From: Phreatobacter stygius
Lineage (GTDB): Bacteria > Pseudomonadota > Alphaproteobacteria > Rhizobiales > Phreatobacteraceae
Direction of reading: 5' to 3'
Assembly: GCF_005144885.1 (NCBI RefSeq)
Contig: NZ_CP039690.1
Location: forward strand, 2,555,001 to 2,619,000
Length of the DNA: 64,000 nt
The notes under the pieces are model-generated. The model was given only the letters and a program-made list of their open reading frames with translations. It had not been told where the DNA came from and searched no databases. The position numbers were made by a program, and so were the translations under genes. Shown here piece after piece: positions 26,171 through 35,130 of this stretch (position 1 is its first letter; each line of letters begins with the position of its first letter).

Positions 26171-27922
26171 TCACTTCTTGCGGACCACGCTTTGTGGATT
26201 GAGATTGCCGATGCGGCCGCTCTCGGTGCCGGCGCCCGGGTCGATCGCGGCGTTGATCAGGGTCGGTCGGCCGGAATCCATCGCCGCGTTCACCGCGCGG
26301 CTCAGCTCGTCCGGCGTCGTCGCATGGACACCGACGCCGCCGAAGGCCTCCATCATCTTGTCGTAGCGCGAGTCCTTGACGAACACGGTCGTCGCCACGT
26401 CCGGGCCCCCCGTCGGATTGACGTCGGTGCCGCGATAGATGCCGTTATTGTTGAAGATGACGATGCAAACCGGCAGGTTGTACCGGCAGATCGTCTCGAC
26501 CTCCATGCCGGAGAAGCCGAAGGCGCTGTCGCCTTCGACCGCCAGCACCGGCTTGCCGGTTTCGATGGCCGCCGCGATGGCGAAGCCCATGCCGATGCCC
26601 ATGACGCCCCAGGTGCCGACATCCAGGCGCTTGCGCGGCTGATACATGTCGATGATGCCACGGGCGAGATCGAGCGTATTGGCGCCCTCGTTGACCAGGA
26701 TGGCGTCCGGCCGCTCCTTGACGATGGTCCTGAGCGCACCCAGCGCGCCGTGGAAATCCATTGGCGCCGAGTTCTTCATCAGCCGCGGCGCCATCTTGGC
26801 GATATTTTCTTCACGCTTCGATTGGACGGCGCCGATCCAGTCGGCCGGCGGTGCCGGCCATTGGCCATCGATGCCGTCGAGCAGCGCCTGGACGCAGGAG
26901 CCGATATCGCCGACCAGCGGCGCGACGATCTCGACATTGCTGTCCATCTCTTTCGGCTCGATGTCGATCTGGATGAACTTTTTCGATCCGGGCTCGCCCC
27001 AGGTCTTGCCCTTGCCATGGGACAGCAGCCAGTTCAGGCGGGCGCCGATCAGCATCACCACGTCGGCATCTTTCAGCACGGTCGAGCGCGCCGCGCCCGC
27101 GCATTGCGGGTGCGTATCGGGCAGAAGCCCCTTGGCCATGCTCATCGGCAGGAACGGAACGCCGCTCTTTTCGACCAGCGCGCGAACGGCGTCATCGGCC
27201 TGGGCATAGGCCGCGCCCTTGCCGAGAATGATCAGCGGGCGCTTGGCGCTCTTCAGCACATCGAGCGCACGTTTGACCGCGGCAGGCGCGGGGATCTGGG
27301 CCGGCGCCGCGTCGATGACCTTGACCAGCGACTTTTGTCCGGCTTCGGCGTTCATGACCTGGGAGAACAGCTTGGCCGGCAGGTCGAGATAGACGCCGCC
27401 CGGGCGGCCGGAGACCGCTGCGCGGATCGCGCGGGCCAAGCCGATGCCGATATCGGCCGCGTGCAGCACGCGGAACGCCGCCTTGCAGAGCGGCTTGGCG
27501 ATGGCGAGCTGGTCCATCTCTTCGTAGTCGCCCTGCTGCAGGTCGACGATCTCGCGCTCGGACGAGCCGCTGATCAGGATCATCGGGAAACAGTTGGTGG
27601 TGGCGTTGGCCAGCGCCGTCAGGCCGTTGAGAAAGCCCGGCGCCGAGACGGTCAGGCAGATGCCGGGCTTCTTCGTCAGGTAGCCGGCAATCGCCGCCGC
27701 ATTGCCGGCGTGCTGTTCGTGCCGGAACGAGATGACGCGGATGCCGGCCGCCTGCGCCATGCGGCCGAGATCGGTGATCGGGATGCCCGGCACGCCATAG
27801 ATCGTGCGGATATCGTTGAGCTTCAGCGCGTCGATCAGGAGGTGAAAGCCGTCGGTCAGCTCCTGCGCCGTGTCGGCCTGGTCCGAGGCATCGCTCGCGA
27901 CCTCTAATGTTGCCGTGCTCAT
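26171..27922 (-). CDS. oxc: Oxalyl-CoA decarboxylase
   Basis: A 583-residue TPP-dependent enzyme that converts oxalyl-CoA to formyl-CoA and CO2. The N-terminal domain has [18 protein letters not shown] with the TPP-activating Glu69; the middle ADP-binding domain follows; the C-terminal TPP-Mg site is [12 protein letters not shown], and NNNGIYRG is typical of Oxc. The ATG at 27922 follows GGGAGGA, while an open frame to 28186 has no conserved extension. It pairs with frc to form the oxalate-degrading cycle in the cytoplasm. Confidence 0.96.
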   Translation of the reverse strand: MSTATLEVASDASDQADTAQELTDGFHLLIDALKLNDIRTIYGVPGIPITDLGRMAQAAGIRVISFRHEQHAGNAAAIAGYLTKKPGICLTVSAPGFLNGLTALANATTNCFPMILISGSSEREIVDLQQGDYEEMDQLAIAKPLCKAAFRVLHAADIGIGLARAIRAAVSGRPGGVYLDLPAKLFSQVMNAEAGQKSLVKVIDAAPAQIPAPAAVKRALDVLKSAKRPLIILGKGAAYAQADDAVRALVEKSGVPFLPMSMAKGLLPDTHPQCAGAARSTVLKDADVVMLIGARLNWLLSHGKGKTWGEPGSKKFIQIDIEPKEMDSNVEIVAPLVGDIGSCVQALLDGIDGQWPAPPADWIGAVQSKREENIAKMAPRLMKNSAPMDFHGALGALRTIVKERPDAILVNEGANTLDLARGIIDMYQPRKRLDVGTWGVMGIGMGFAIAAAIETGKPVLAVEGDSAFGFSGMEVETICRYNLPVCIVIFNNNGIYRGTDVNPTGGPDVATTVFVKDSRYDKMMEAFGGVGVHATTPDELSRAVNAAMDSGRPTLINAAIDPGAGTESGRIGNLNPQSVVRKK

Positions 27923-27998
27923 GTGCGTTTTCCTCCCGTTTTTGTCTTCACCGCCCATCTTGGATGGGACGGCGCCGTTTCCTTGCCCCTGAGAAAGA

Positions 27999-28751
27999 TC
28001 AAGCGAAGAATTCCCCGCCGTGCCTTTCGACATAAGCCGCAAGCCCCAGGGTATGTTGACGCGACAGCTGCTCGGCCCGGTCGGCATCGCGGCTCTCGAT
28101 CGCATCGATGATCGCCACGTGATCCTTGATCGATGCGCTGATCCGCTCGGCCCGCCCGATGGTGATCCGGCGAATGCCGCGCACATGCAGCAGCAGGTTG
28201 GCCGTCAGGTCCTCGAGCAGCTGCGATCCGCCGAGCTGGATGATCGCCTGATGGAAGCTGATATTGGCGGCGGAATATTCCTCCAGGTGATCGGCGGGCT
28301 GATGTTCCGCGCCGAACTCCTTGAAGATCAGCCTTAGGTTCGCGATCTCCCTGGCCGGCGCCAGGGCGGCGGCGCGCCGCGCCGCCATGCCCTCGAGCGC
28401 CGCCCAGGCTTCGATCATCTCGACGATCTCGCGCAGGGACTTCTTGATGACGATGATGCCGCGGCGGGGGATCGGCCGGACGAAACCTTCGTTCTCCAGC
28501 ATGGTCAGGGCTTCGCGCACCGGCGTGCGGCTGACCCCGAGCTGCTCGGACAACTGGCGTTCGTCCAGCCAGATGGTTTCCGGGCTGCTGTAGAGATCCA
28601 TTTCGGTGATCGCGCGCTTCAGATCGGCATAGACCCGCTGCTTGAAGGTCTGCTCCGGCTTGACCATCTCAATGGTCAGGGCCGCGTCGCCGCGGCTCGC
28701 CAGCGAGGTCCGGATGAATTCCGTCGACGTTCGGCTCGATTGGACCTTCAC
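27999..28751 (-). CDS. GntR/FadR-type regulator (paralogue 2)
   Basis: A 250-residue regulator with the winged HTH ([29 protein letters not shown]) and FCD domain ([29 protein letters not shown]), closely matching the GntR gene at 14209-14934. The open frame runs to 28943, but I prefer the GTG at 28751. It has GAGG close upstream, gives a length like its paralogue, and leaves operator sites E and F just in front of the gene instead of inside it. That layout suggests autoregulation. It lies upstream of oxc on the same strand (76-base gap). Confidence 0.86.
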   Translation of the reverse strand: MKVQSSRTSTEFIRTSLASRGDAALTIEMVKPEQTFKQRVYADLKRAITEMDLYSSPETIWLDERQLSEQLGVSRTPVREALTMLENEGFVRPIPRRGIIVIKKSLREIVEMIEAWAALEGMAARRAAALAPAREIANLRLIFKEFGAEHQPADHLEEYSAANISFHQAIIQLGGSQLLEDLTANLLLHVRGIRRITIGRAERISASIKDHVAIIDAIESRDADRAEQLSRQHTLGLAAYVERHGGEFFA

Positions 28752-28778
28752 AGCGCCTCGCAGAGGTCTGGGCGACAT

Positions 28779-28797
28779 TTGGCACGTCGTATGCCAG
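28779..28797. promoter_or_regulatory. GntR-type operator candidate E
   Basis: TTGGCACG-TCG-TATGCCAG, 27 bases before the chosen start of the GntR gene at 28751. Same geometry as sites A, D and H. Confidence 0.6.
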
Positions 28798-28802
28798 ATA
28801 TG

Positions 28803-28812
28803 TGGCATGCCA
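28803..28812. promoter_or_regulatory. GntR-type operator candidate F (core form)
   Basis: Perfect 10-bp palindrome TGGCATGCCA. Its right half-site is 16 bases from the right half-site of E, so the two could sit on nearly the same face of the helix in the promoter of the GntR gene. Confidence 0.55.
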
Positions 28813-28913
28813 GTCGTCGGCCTGTCAATGGCATTGCAAATCGGCTTCGCAGCCCGCTGATCTTGTGCGTTGCAATATTTTGTGAGCTGCGTTGCAATAT
28901 GGCGCATGGCGAT

Positions 28914-28932
28914 CTGGTGTCTGGCATGCCAG
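28914..28932. promoter_or_regulatory. GntR-type operator candidate G (before a 45-codon ORF)
   Basis: CTGGTGTC-TGG-CATGCCAG with the embedded perfect palindrome TGGCATGCCA (28922-28931), extended to CTGGCATGCCAG. It ends 31 bases before the ATG of the small ORF at 28964. Confidence 0.68.
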
Positions 28933-28963
28933 ATAGAGATCACCCATCGGACTGGAGACCGAC

Positions 28964-29101
28964 ATGACGACCCGACTTCTCATGCAGTACCGCCGCCGCC
29001 CGAGCCTGGCCCAGCGCCTCTGGGCGCCGATCGGTGCCTTCCTCGATCATGTTGCCGTCATCAATGCGCGCAACGGCGCGACCGGGCCGTTCGGCCTCTG
29101 A
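28964..29101 (+). CDS. Small basic protein of 45 residues in the oxalate locus
   Basis: A 45-codon ORF with ATG at 28964, GGAG nine bases upstream and TGA at 29099-29101. The protein begins MTTRLLMQYRRRPSLAQRLW and ends GATGPFGL. It has six Arg, no Lys and one Asp, and a central moderately hydrophobic, possibly amphipathic stretch (APIGAFLDHVAVI). It has its own operator-like site (28914-28932) and its own strong terminator (29135-29163), so it forms an isolated unit between the GntR gene and the transporter. I recognise no family. It could be a small regulatory or transporter-associated peptide, or the unit could act as an RNA. Confidence 0.55.
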   Translation: MTTRLLMQYRRRPSLAQRLWAPIGAFLDHVAVINARNGATGPFGL

Positions 29102-29134
29102 TTCAGCCTTCGGCTGGCTGTTCGAATTCACCGA

Positions 29135-29163
29135 GGGAGGGCGCAAGCTCTCCCTTTTTGTTT
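29135..29163 (+). terminator. Intrinsic terminator after the 45-codon ORF
   Basis: GGGAGGGC (29135-29142), GCAA tetraloop, GCTCTCCC (29147-29154), then TTTTTGTTT. An 8-bp stem with one G-T pair. It lies 34 bases after the small ORF stop and before operator H of the next gene. Confidence 0.85.
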
Positions 29164-29214
29164 GAGACGGCCAGGGCTGGCGCCGCATTTTTCGGCACCA
29201 TTTTGTCTTGCGCA

Positions 29215-29233
29215 CTGGCATAACATATACCAA
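29215..29233. promoter_or_regulatory. GntR-type operator candidate H (before the oxalate transporter)
   Basis: CTGGCATA-ACA-TATACCAA, with a left arm and first spacer bases identical to site A (CTGGCATAAC). It ends 56 bases before the transporter ATG. The AT-rich centre may overlap a -10 element, which would fit repression. Confidence 0.7.
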
Positions 29234-29289
29234 ACTCCCCCCAAGTGAGTGACGGCAAGTCGCCATGACAACACAATCAGGGGTAGGAA

Positions 29290-30600
29290 ATGAACGATAT
29301 TGCGCAAGGAGGAGCGGCAGCTCCACGCGTCAGCGATAGCTACCGTTGGACGCAGCTCGCCATTGGCGTCGTCTGCATGGTGATGATCGCCAACCTGCAA
29401 TATGGCTGGACCTTCTTCGTTCCGGACATCCAGAAGAAATTCGGCTGGGACCGCGCCGCGATCCAGTGGGCGTTCACCCTGTTCGTGTTGTTCGAGACCT
29501 GGCTGGTGCCGATCGAAGGCTGGTTCGTCGACAAATACGGCCCGCGCATCGTCATCATCTTTGGTGGCGTGCTCTGCGGCATCGGCTGGGTCATCAACGG
29601 TTATGCCGAGACGCTCAGCGGCTTCTATCTTGGCCAGGTCATTGCCGGCATCGGCGCCGGCGCCGTCTACGGCACCTGCGTCGGCAACGCCCTGAAGTGG
29701 TTCCCGGACAAGCGCGGCCTGGCCGCCGGCATCACCGCGGCCGGCTTCGGCGCCGGCTCGGCGCTCACGGTTGCGCCGATTCAGGCAATGATCGAGGGTT
29801 CCGGCTTCCAGGCCGCCTTCATCAATTTCGGCATCGGCCAGGGCGTCATCGTCGTCATCATGGCCTTCTTCCTGTTCGCGCCGCTCGCCGGCCAGGTTCC
29901 GACCGTTGTCGCCAACGCCAACATCATCCAGACCCGACGCAACTACAAACCGACCGAGGTGCTGCGCGAGCCGATCTTCTGGCTGATGTATTTCATGTTC
30001 GTCATCGTCGGCGCCGGCGGCCTGATGATCACCGCCAACCTCAAGCCGATCGCCGCCGACTTCAAGATCGACAACATCCCGGTGACGCTGATGGGCGTGA
30101 CCATGACGGCGATCACCTTCGCGGCCACCATCGACCGCGTGCTGAACGGCCTGACGCGCCCGTTCTTCGGCTGGGTCTCCGACAATATCGGCCGCGAGAA
30201 CACCATGTTCATCGCCTTCGCCATGGAAGGCGTCGGCATCTACATGCTCTATCTCTGGGGTCACGATCCGATCTGGTTCGTGCTCCTGTCGGGCTTCGTG
30301 TTCTTCGCCTGGGGCGAGATCTACTCGCTGTTCCCGTCGACCTGCACGGACACGTTCGGCGCCAAATTCGCGGCCACCAATGCCGGCCTGCTCTACACGG
30401 CAAAAGGCACAGCTGCGCTGCTCGTGCCGCTCGCCAACTACATGCAACAGACCTCGAACAGCTGGGACGGCGTCTTCCTGATCGCGGCGGGGGCGAACAT
30501 TCTCGCGTCCTTCCTCGCCATCGCCGTGCTGAAGCCCTGGCGCCGCGGCGTCGTGGCCAGGGCGCAGGTGCCCGAGACCCCGGCAATGCGCCCAGTCTGA
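29290..30600 (+). CDS. oxlT: Oxalate/formate antiporter-type MFS transporter (OxlT family)
   Basis: A 436-residue, 12-helix major facilitator protein of the inner membrane. The loop motif VDKYGPR after helix 2 and WFPDKRGLAAGITAAGFG match the OxlT family. The two charged residues that bind oxalate in Oxalobacter OxlT have counterparts here: Arg290 in GLTRPFFGWVSD and Lys372 in LYTAKGTAALL, with nearly the same spacing. This supports oxalate as the substrate, alone or exchanged for formate. A strong terminator follows the gene at once, and operator H precedes it. Confidence 0.9.
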   Translation: MNDIAQGGAAAPRVSDSYRWTQLAIGVVCMVMIANLQYGWTFFVPDIQKKFGWDRAAIQWAFTLFVLFETWLVPIEGWFVDKYGPRIVIIFGGVLCGIGWVINGYAETLSGFYLGQVIAGIGAGAVYGTCVGNALKWFPDKRGLAAGITAAGFGAGSALTVAPIQAMIEGSGFQAAFINFGIGQGVIVVIMAFFLFAPLAGQVPTVVANANIIQTRRNYKPTEVLREPIFWLMYFMFVIVGAGGLMITANLKPIAADFKIDNIPVTLMGVTMTAITFAATIDRVLNGLTRPFFGWVSDNIGRENTMFIAFAMEGVGIYMLYLWGHDPIWFVLLSGFVFFAWGEIYSLFPSTCTDTFGAKFAATNAGLLYTAKGTAALLVPLANYMQQTSNSWDGVFLIAAGANILASFLAIAVLKPWRRGVVARAQVPETPAMRPV

Positions 30601-30625
30601 TCCCCTCAGTCCTGGCGAACGGGAG

Positions 30626-30660
30626 GGCCGCGACCGGCAAGGGTCGCGGCCTTTTCTTTT
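30626..30660 (+). terminator. Intrinsic terminator after the oxalate transporter
   Basis: Perfect 10-bp stem GGCCGCGACC (30626-30635) with GGTCGCGGCC (30642-30651), then TTTTCTTTT. It marks the right edge of the C2 island. Confidence 0.92.
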
Positions 30661-30867
30661 ATGCGACCGGATGTTGCGATTGCATGATGTCGCGATTTCA
30701 TGCAACTCCGACTTGAACGATCGGAGATATTGACTAGATATCGCCTGGCCCTATCCCGGTCGACATCATCCGAGCTTTGTTCGGCAAGCGACGAACATGA
30801 GCGCCGCGACCCGTGTTTCGCGCGACGATGAGAACCGGGGTATCGGATGCGCTGGAGGATCGCCGTC

Positions 30868-32202
30868 ATGACGTCACCGATTGCCGTTCAACCGCAGGCC
30901 GCAGACGCGGCGGCATCCGCCCGCGCGCCGGAAAGGCACCGTGTCGTAATCGTCGGCGGCGGCTTCGGCGGGCTGGAGGCGGTCCAGCGGCTGTCCGGCC
31001 TGCCCGTCGCCATCACCCTCGTCGACCGGCGCAACCATCATCTTTTCCAGCCATTGCTCTATCAGGTCGCCACAGCTTCGCTGGCGACCTCCGAGGTCGC
31101 CTGGCCGATCCGCAGCATTCTGCGCCGGCGTCCCGATGTCACGACCTTGCTGGCCACCGCGATCGGCGTCGACGCCGATGCGCACCGGCTGCTGCTCGAT
31201 GACGGCGGTGGGCTGTCCTACGACACGCTGATTCTGGCCACCGGCGCCCGGCACGCCTATTTCGGCCATGACGAATGGGAGCCTTTCGCACCCGGGCTGA
31301 AGACGCTCGAGGATGCCACCACGGTCCGCCGCCGCATCCTGCTCGCCTTCGAGCGCGCCGAACGCGAAACCGACCCCGAGCAGCAGGCCGCGCTCCTGAC
31401 CTTCGTGATCGTCGGCGCCGGCCCGACCGGCGTCGAGCTCGCCGGCACCATCGCTGAACTCGCCCGCGACACCTTGCCGCCGGACTTCCGCAACATCGAT
31501 ACCCACAAGGCGCGTGTCTTCCTGATCGAGGCGGGCCCGCGCGTGCTGGCGGGTTATGCCGAGGACCTTTCGGCCTATGCGCAGCGCTCGCTCGAACGGC
31601 TCGGCGTCGAGGTCGTCCTTGGCCAGCCGGTCTCCGAATGCACCGCCGACGGCGTCACTTATGGCGACCGGCAGCTGGCCGCCAGGACGATCATCTGGGC
31701 GGCCGGCGTCAAGGCCTCGCCGGTGGCGGAATGGCTCGGCGCTCCAGCCGACCGGGCCGGGCGATTGATGGTTGCCCCGGATCTCACCGTGCCCGGCCGT
31801 CCCGATATCTTCGCCATTGGCGACACGGTGACGATCTCGGCTCCCGACGGAAAGCCGGTCCCCGGCATCGCGCCGGCGGCGAAACAGCAAGGCCGCTACG
31901 TCGCCGAGGTCATCAAGGCGCGCCTGCGCGGCGAGGCCGCGCCCGCGGCCTTCCGTTACAAACATGCCGGCAGCCTGGCGCAGATCGGCAAGCGGCTGGC
32001 GGTGATCGATTTCGGCCGCATCAAGCTGCGCGGCGCGCTCGCCTGGTGGATCTGGGGCATCGCCCATATCTATTTCCTGATCGGCCTGCGCACCCGGCTG
32101 ACGGTCGCGGTCAACTGGCTGTGGATCCACGCGCGCAACCAGCGCAGCGCCCGGCTGATCACGCAAGGCCGCAATCCGCCGGACCGGCCGGTCGAGCCTT
32201 GA
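30868..32202 (+). CDS. ndh: Type II NADH dehydrogenase-like FAD oxidoreductase
   Basis: A 444-residue two-dinucleotide-fold flavoprotein like NDH-2, a peripheral membrane enzyme that oxidises NADH and reduces quinone without pumping protons. Motifs: FAD-binding VVIVGGGFGGLEAVQ, VDRRNHHLFQPLLYQVAT, the NADH-binding VIVGAGPTGVELAGT, and DIFAIGDTV. The C-terminal end (WGIAHIYFLIGLRTRL) is the typical amphipathic membrane-contact region. The ATG at 30868 has GGAGGA eight bases upstream; the in-frame ATG at 30847 would add seven residues. It might reoxidise NADH from formate oxidation, but it lies outside the terminator. Confidence 0.9.
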   Translation: MTSPIAVQPQAADAAASARAPERHRVVIVGGGFGGLEAVQRLSGLPVAITLVDRRNHHLFQPLLYQVATASLATSEVAWPIRSILRRRPDVTTLLATAIGVDADAHRLLLDDGGGLSYDTLILATGARHAYFGHDEWEPFAPGLKTLEDATTVRRRILLAFERAERETDPEQQAALLTFVIVGAGPTGVELAGTIAELARDTLPPDFRNIDTHKARVFLIEAGPRVLAGYAEDLSAYAQRSLERLGVEVVLGQPVSECTADGVTYGDRQLAARTIIWAAGVKASPVAEWLGAPADRAGRLMVAPDLTVPGRPDIFAIGDTVTISAPDGKPVPGIAPAAKQQGRYVAEVIKARLRGEAAPAAFRYKHAGSLAQIGKRLAVIDFGRIKLRGALAWWIWGIAHIYFLIGLRTRLTVAVNWLWIHARNQRSARLITQGRNPPDRPVEP

Positions 32203-32236
32203 ACGGCGGGCCGCCACGGTCCCGCGCTGGCCACGC

Positions 32237-32950
32237 TCAGATCAGCTGCAGCCCCTTGAAGCTGACATGGCCGTCGCGGCCGACGATGATGTGGTCATGC
32301 ACCGCTACGCCCAGGGGCTTGGCGATCTCGATGATCTGCTGGGTCATCAGGATATCGGCGCGCGACGGCGTCGGATCGCCGGACGGGTGGTTGTGGACCA
32401 GGATCAGCGCGGTCGCCGAGAGCTCGAGGGCCCGTTTCAGCACCTCGCGCGGATAGACCGGCGTGTGGTCGATCGTGCCCTCGCCCTGTACCTCGTCGGC
32501 GATCAGCGCGTTCTTCTTGTCGAGATAGAGCACGCGAAATTGCTCGCGTTCGGCAAAGGCCATGGCCGAGCGGCAATAGTCGATGACGCTGGACCAGGAC
32601 GACAGCACCGGGCGGCGCTCGATCCGGCTCCTGCCGAAACGCACGGCCGCCGCCTGGATCACCTTCAGCTCGGTGATCGCCACGGCGGTCATGCCATCGA
32701 TCTCGGCGAGCCGGAGCTCGGGCGCGGCGGCGACTTCGGCAAACGACCCGAAGCGCTTCAGCAAGGCCTTGGCAAGCGGTTTGACATCGCGCCTGGGAAT
32801 GGCGCGGAACAGCACGAGCTCGATCAGTTCGTAGTCGGCCAAAGCGTCGGCGCCGGCCTCGCGGAAGCGCTTGCGCAGCCGCTCCCGATGGCCGTGGAAA
32901 TGCGGCGGCTCGGTTGCATCGGGCAAAGTTGCTTCGCTCTTCTCGGTCAT
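32237..32950 (-). CDS. radC: RadC family (JAB-domain) protein
   Basis: A 237-residue protein with an N-terminal helix-hairpin-helix part (about residues 20-95) and the RadC/MPN metal-binding motif [14 protein letters not shown], preceded by the conserved [20 protein letters not shown]. Once named a DNA repair gene; the real role of the family is uncertain. It is convergent with the NDH-2 gene (34-base gap). Confidence 0.93.
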   Translation of the reverse strand: MTEKSEATLPDATEPPHFHGHRERLRKRFREAGADALADYELIELVLFRAIPRRDVKPLAKALLKRFGSFAEVAAAPELRLAEIDGMTAVAITELKVIQAAAVRFGRSRIERRPVLSSWSSVIDYCRSAMAFAEREQFRVLYLDKKNALIADEVQGEGTIDHTPVYPREVLKRALELSATALILVHNHPSGDPTPSRADILMTQQIIEIAKPLGVAVHDHIIVGRDGHVSFKGLQLI

Positions 32951-33095
32951 TGGCGCGCGGATCCCTCGACCGAACGCTAATCGACCCCGCGCCTTTGCTG
33001 TGTTCCGGTCGAATACGGATGGCCCCGACGCGGGCCGTGGTCATGGGCTGCCAAGCCACGGCAGGCCGGCGATGCCTGTGCCGTCCTTGGACCCA

Positions 33096-33989
33096 CTATC
33101 GGCGGGATCGCGCGAAGTCGACGAAAGCCCTGAGCTTCGGCGGCGTCAGCCGGCGGCTCGGATAATAGATGTGAAGGGGATCATAGGCTGGGCAATAGGC
33201 CTCCAGAACCTTGACCAGCGTGGCGTCGCCGATCCGGGCGGCCGCCAGCCGCTCGACGACGAAGGCCAGGCCAAGGCCCCTGGCGGCAGCATCCACCATC
33301 AGCGGCATGGTGTTGGCCGACAGCCGCGGATCGGGCCTATAGGCAATGTCACGCCCGTCCACGACGAAATCCCAGGGCGCGATCGCGCGGTTCGAGGCGA
33401 GCCGGTAGGCGATGCAGGCATGGCCATCCAGATCGGCCGGCCGTGCCGGCGTTCCGTGGCGGGCCAGGTAATCAGGGCTCGCCACGACGGCGGTGCGAAG
33501 CGCAGCGCTGACGCGCACCGCGATCATGTCCTGTTCCAGCAATTCGCCGATGCGTATGCCGGCATCGAAGCCTTCGGCCGCCAGGTCGACGAAGCCGTCA
33601 TCGAAGACAAGGTCGAGCTTCACGTCCGGATAGGCCTTGAGGAACGGCGTCATCAAGGGTTCCATCAGGAGCGGGCCGGCGATCCAGGGCACGCTGATGC
33701 GCAGCAGTCCGGCCGGATGATCCCGGGTTTCCTTCAGCGCGGCGCCGGCCGTCAGAATTTCTTCCGCCGCCGGCCCGACCCGATCGAGATAGGCCGCGCC
33801 CGCTTCGGTCAGGCCGACGCTGCGGGTGGTGCGATTGAGCAGCCGGACACCCAGGCGCGCCTCCAGCCCGCGCACCGCCTCGCTCAGGGACGGCGGCGAT
33901 ACGCCGAGTTCAGCCGCCGCGCGGGTGAAACTCTTCGTCTCCGCCACCTTGAGAAAGGCAATCAGGCCGCTGAGCTGGTCCAACCGCAT
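33096..33989 (-). CDS. LysR family transcriptional regulator
   Basis: A 297-residue LysR protein: N-terminal HTH (MRLDQLSGLIAFLKVAETKSFTRAAAEL start, SEAVRGLEARLGVRLLNRTTR) and a substrate-binding-like effector domain to the end. I chose the ATG at 33989, which opens the standard LysR N-terminus; an upstream ATG at 34055 adds a non-conserved tail. It is divergent from the Tat-signal SDR gene (126-base gap), which is the likely target. Confidence 0.92.
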   Translation of the reverse strand: MRLDQLSGLIAFLKVAETKSFTRAAAELGVSPPSLSEAVRGLEARLGVRLLNRTTRSVGLTEAGAAYLDRVGPAAEEILTAGAALKETRDHPAGLLRISVPWIAGPLLMEPLMTPFLKAYPDVKLDLVFDDGFVDLAAEGFDAGIRIGELLEQDMIAVRVSAALRTAVVASPDYLARHGTPARPADLDGHACIAYRLASNRAIAPWDFVVDGRDIAYRPDPRLSANTMPLMVDAAARGLGLAFVVERLAAARIGDATLVKVLEAYCPAYDPLHIYYPSRRLTPPKLRAFVDFARSRR

Positions 33990-34115
33990 TATGAGGATTT
34001 CCCGAATAGCCTGGAAGGATATAGCCGGTTTTTTAGCATTAGGAACCTGACGCATGGTCTCCGGCAGCGCGACCCAGACATCGCGCCTGACCCTTATCCT
34101 GCCTGGGAGCCCGCC

Positions 34116-35114
34116 ATGCCCGACAGCCGACAGAACGACCCACGGCTCAGCAGGCGCGCGACGCTGCTCGCCGCACCGATTGCCGCAGGTTTCGCGGTCG
34201 CCCCGCTGGCCGGCGCGCCGGTTGCGGCTGAATCCGGCGGGCCGGCCACGGCTTCATCGAACCCGACGCGAAACCGAATGCAGGGAAAGGTCGCCCTGGT
34301 CACTGGCGCGGCGCGCGGCATCGGCCGCGCCAGCGCCGTCCTGCTCGCCCGCGAAGGCGCCGATATCGTTGCCCTCGACATTGCCGCACCGATTGCAAGC
34401 GTCACGCAATATCCGGCGGCAACCCCGGCCGATCTCGAAGAAACGGCGCGCCTGGTGGCGGCAACCGGCCGGCATTGCTTGTCCATCCGCGCCGACGTCC
34501 GCGACCTGCCGGGCCTGCGTGAAGCGGTTGCCCGAACCCTGCGCGATCTCGGCAGGCTCGATGTCGCCGTCGTCAATGCCGGCATCGGCATGTGGGGATC
34601 GCTCGCGGCGATGACCGATCGCCAGTGGGGCGATGTCATCGACATCAACCTGACCGGCGCGGCCAATACCATTCGGGCCGTGCTGCCGCCCATGATCGAG
34701 CGGCAGGACGGACGGATCGTGGCGATCGCCTCGGTCGGCGGACGCGCCGGTTTTGCCGATGTCAGCGCCTATTGCGCCAGCAAATGGGGGCTGATCGGCC
34801 TGGTCAAATCGGCCGCTCTCGAACTCGGCAGATCCAATGTCCGGATCAATGCCGTCTGTCCGACCGCGGTCGATACCCCGATGTTCCGCAGTCCCAATGG
34901 CCAATATCGGTCGGCCTTGCCGGAGCTCGGCCGGCTGCCGACGAATGCCGACATGATCGAGCTGATGCTCCGGACACACGCCCTGCCGGTGCCTTGGGTC
35001 AGCCCGGACGACGTCGCCGGCGCCGTGCTGTTTCTGGCTTCCGACGAAGCCCGTTACCTGACCGGCGGCGCGGTCGACGTCGGCGCCGGAAGCAATGCCC
35101 GCTACACGGCCTGA
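34116..35114 (+). CDS. SDR oxidoreductase with Tat-like signal, resembling mycofactocin-coupled SDRs
   Basis: A 332-residue short-chain dehydrogenase. Residues 1-45 look like a Tat signal ([20 protein letters not shown]). The SDR domain follows from about 55: [33 protein letters not shown], the catalytic Ser and Y-x-x-x-K in SAYCASKWG. The insert between the first strands ([20 protein letters not shown]) is what I know from mycofactocin-coupled SDRs, which hold NAD tightly. Export of an NAD enzyme would need cofactor bound before Tat transport. The substrate is unknown; control by the divergent LysR is likely. Confidence 0.85.
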   Translation: MPDSRQNDPRLSRRATLLAAPIAAGFAVAPLAGAPVAAESGGPATASSNPTRNRMQGKVALVTGAARGIGRASAVLLAREGADIVALDIAAPIASVTQYPAATPADLEETARLVAATGRHCLSIRADVRDLPGLREAVARTLRDLGRLDVAVVNAGIGMWGSLAAMTDRQWGDVIDINLTGAANTIRAVLPPMIERQDGRIVAIASVGGRAGFADVSAYCASKWGLIGLVKSAALELGRSNVRINAVCPTAVDTPMFRSPNGQYRSALPELGRLPTNADMIELMLRTHALPVPWVSPDDVAGAVLFLASDEARYLTGGAVDVGAGSNARYTA

Positions 35115-35130
35115 GGGTTGTCGAAACCGC

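Noticed and set aside
28752..28943. N-terminal extension of the second GntR regulator
   Set aside because: The extension is not present in the paralogue, contains two operator-like palindromes, and a GTG with a ribosome-binding site gives the normal length.
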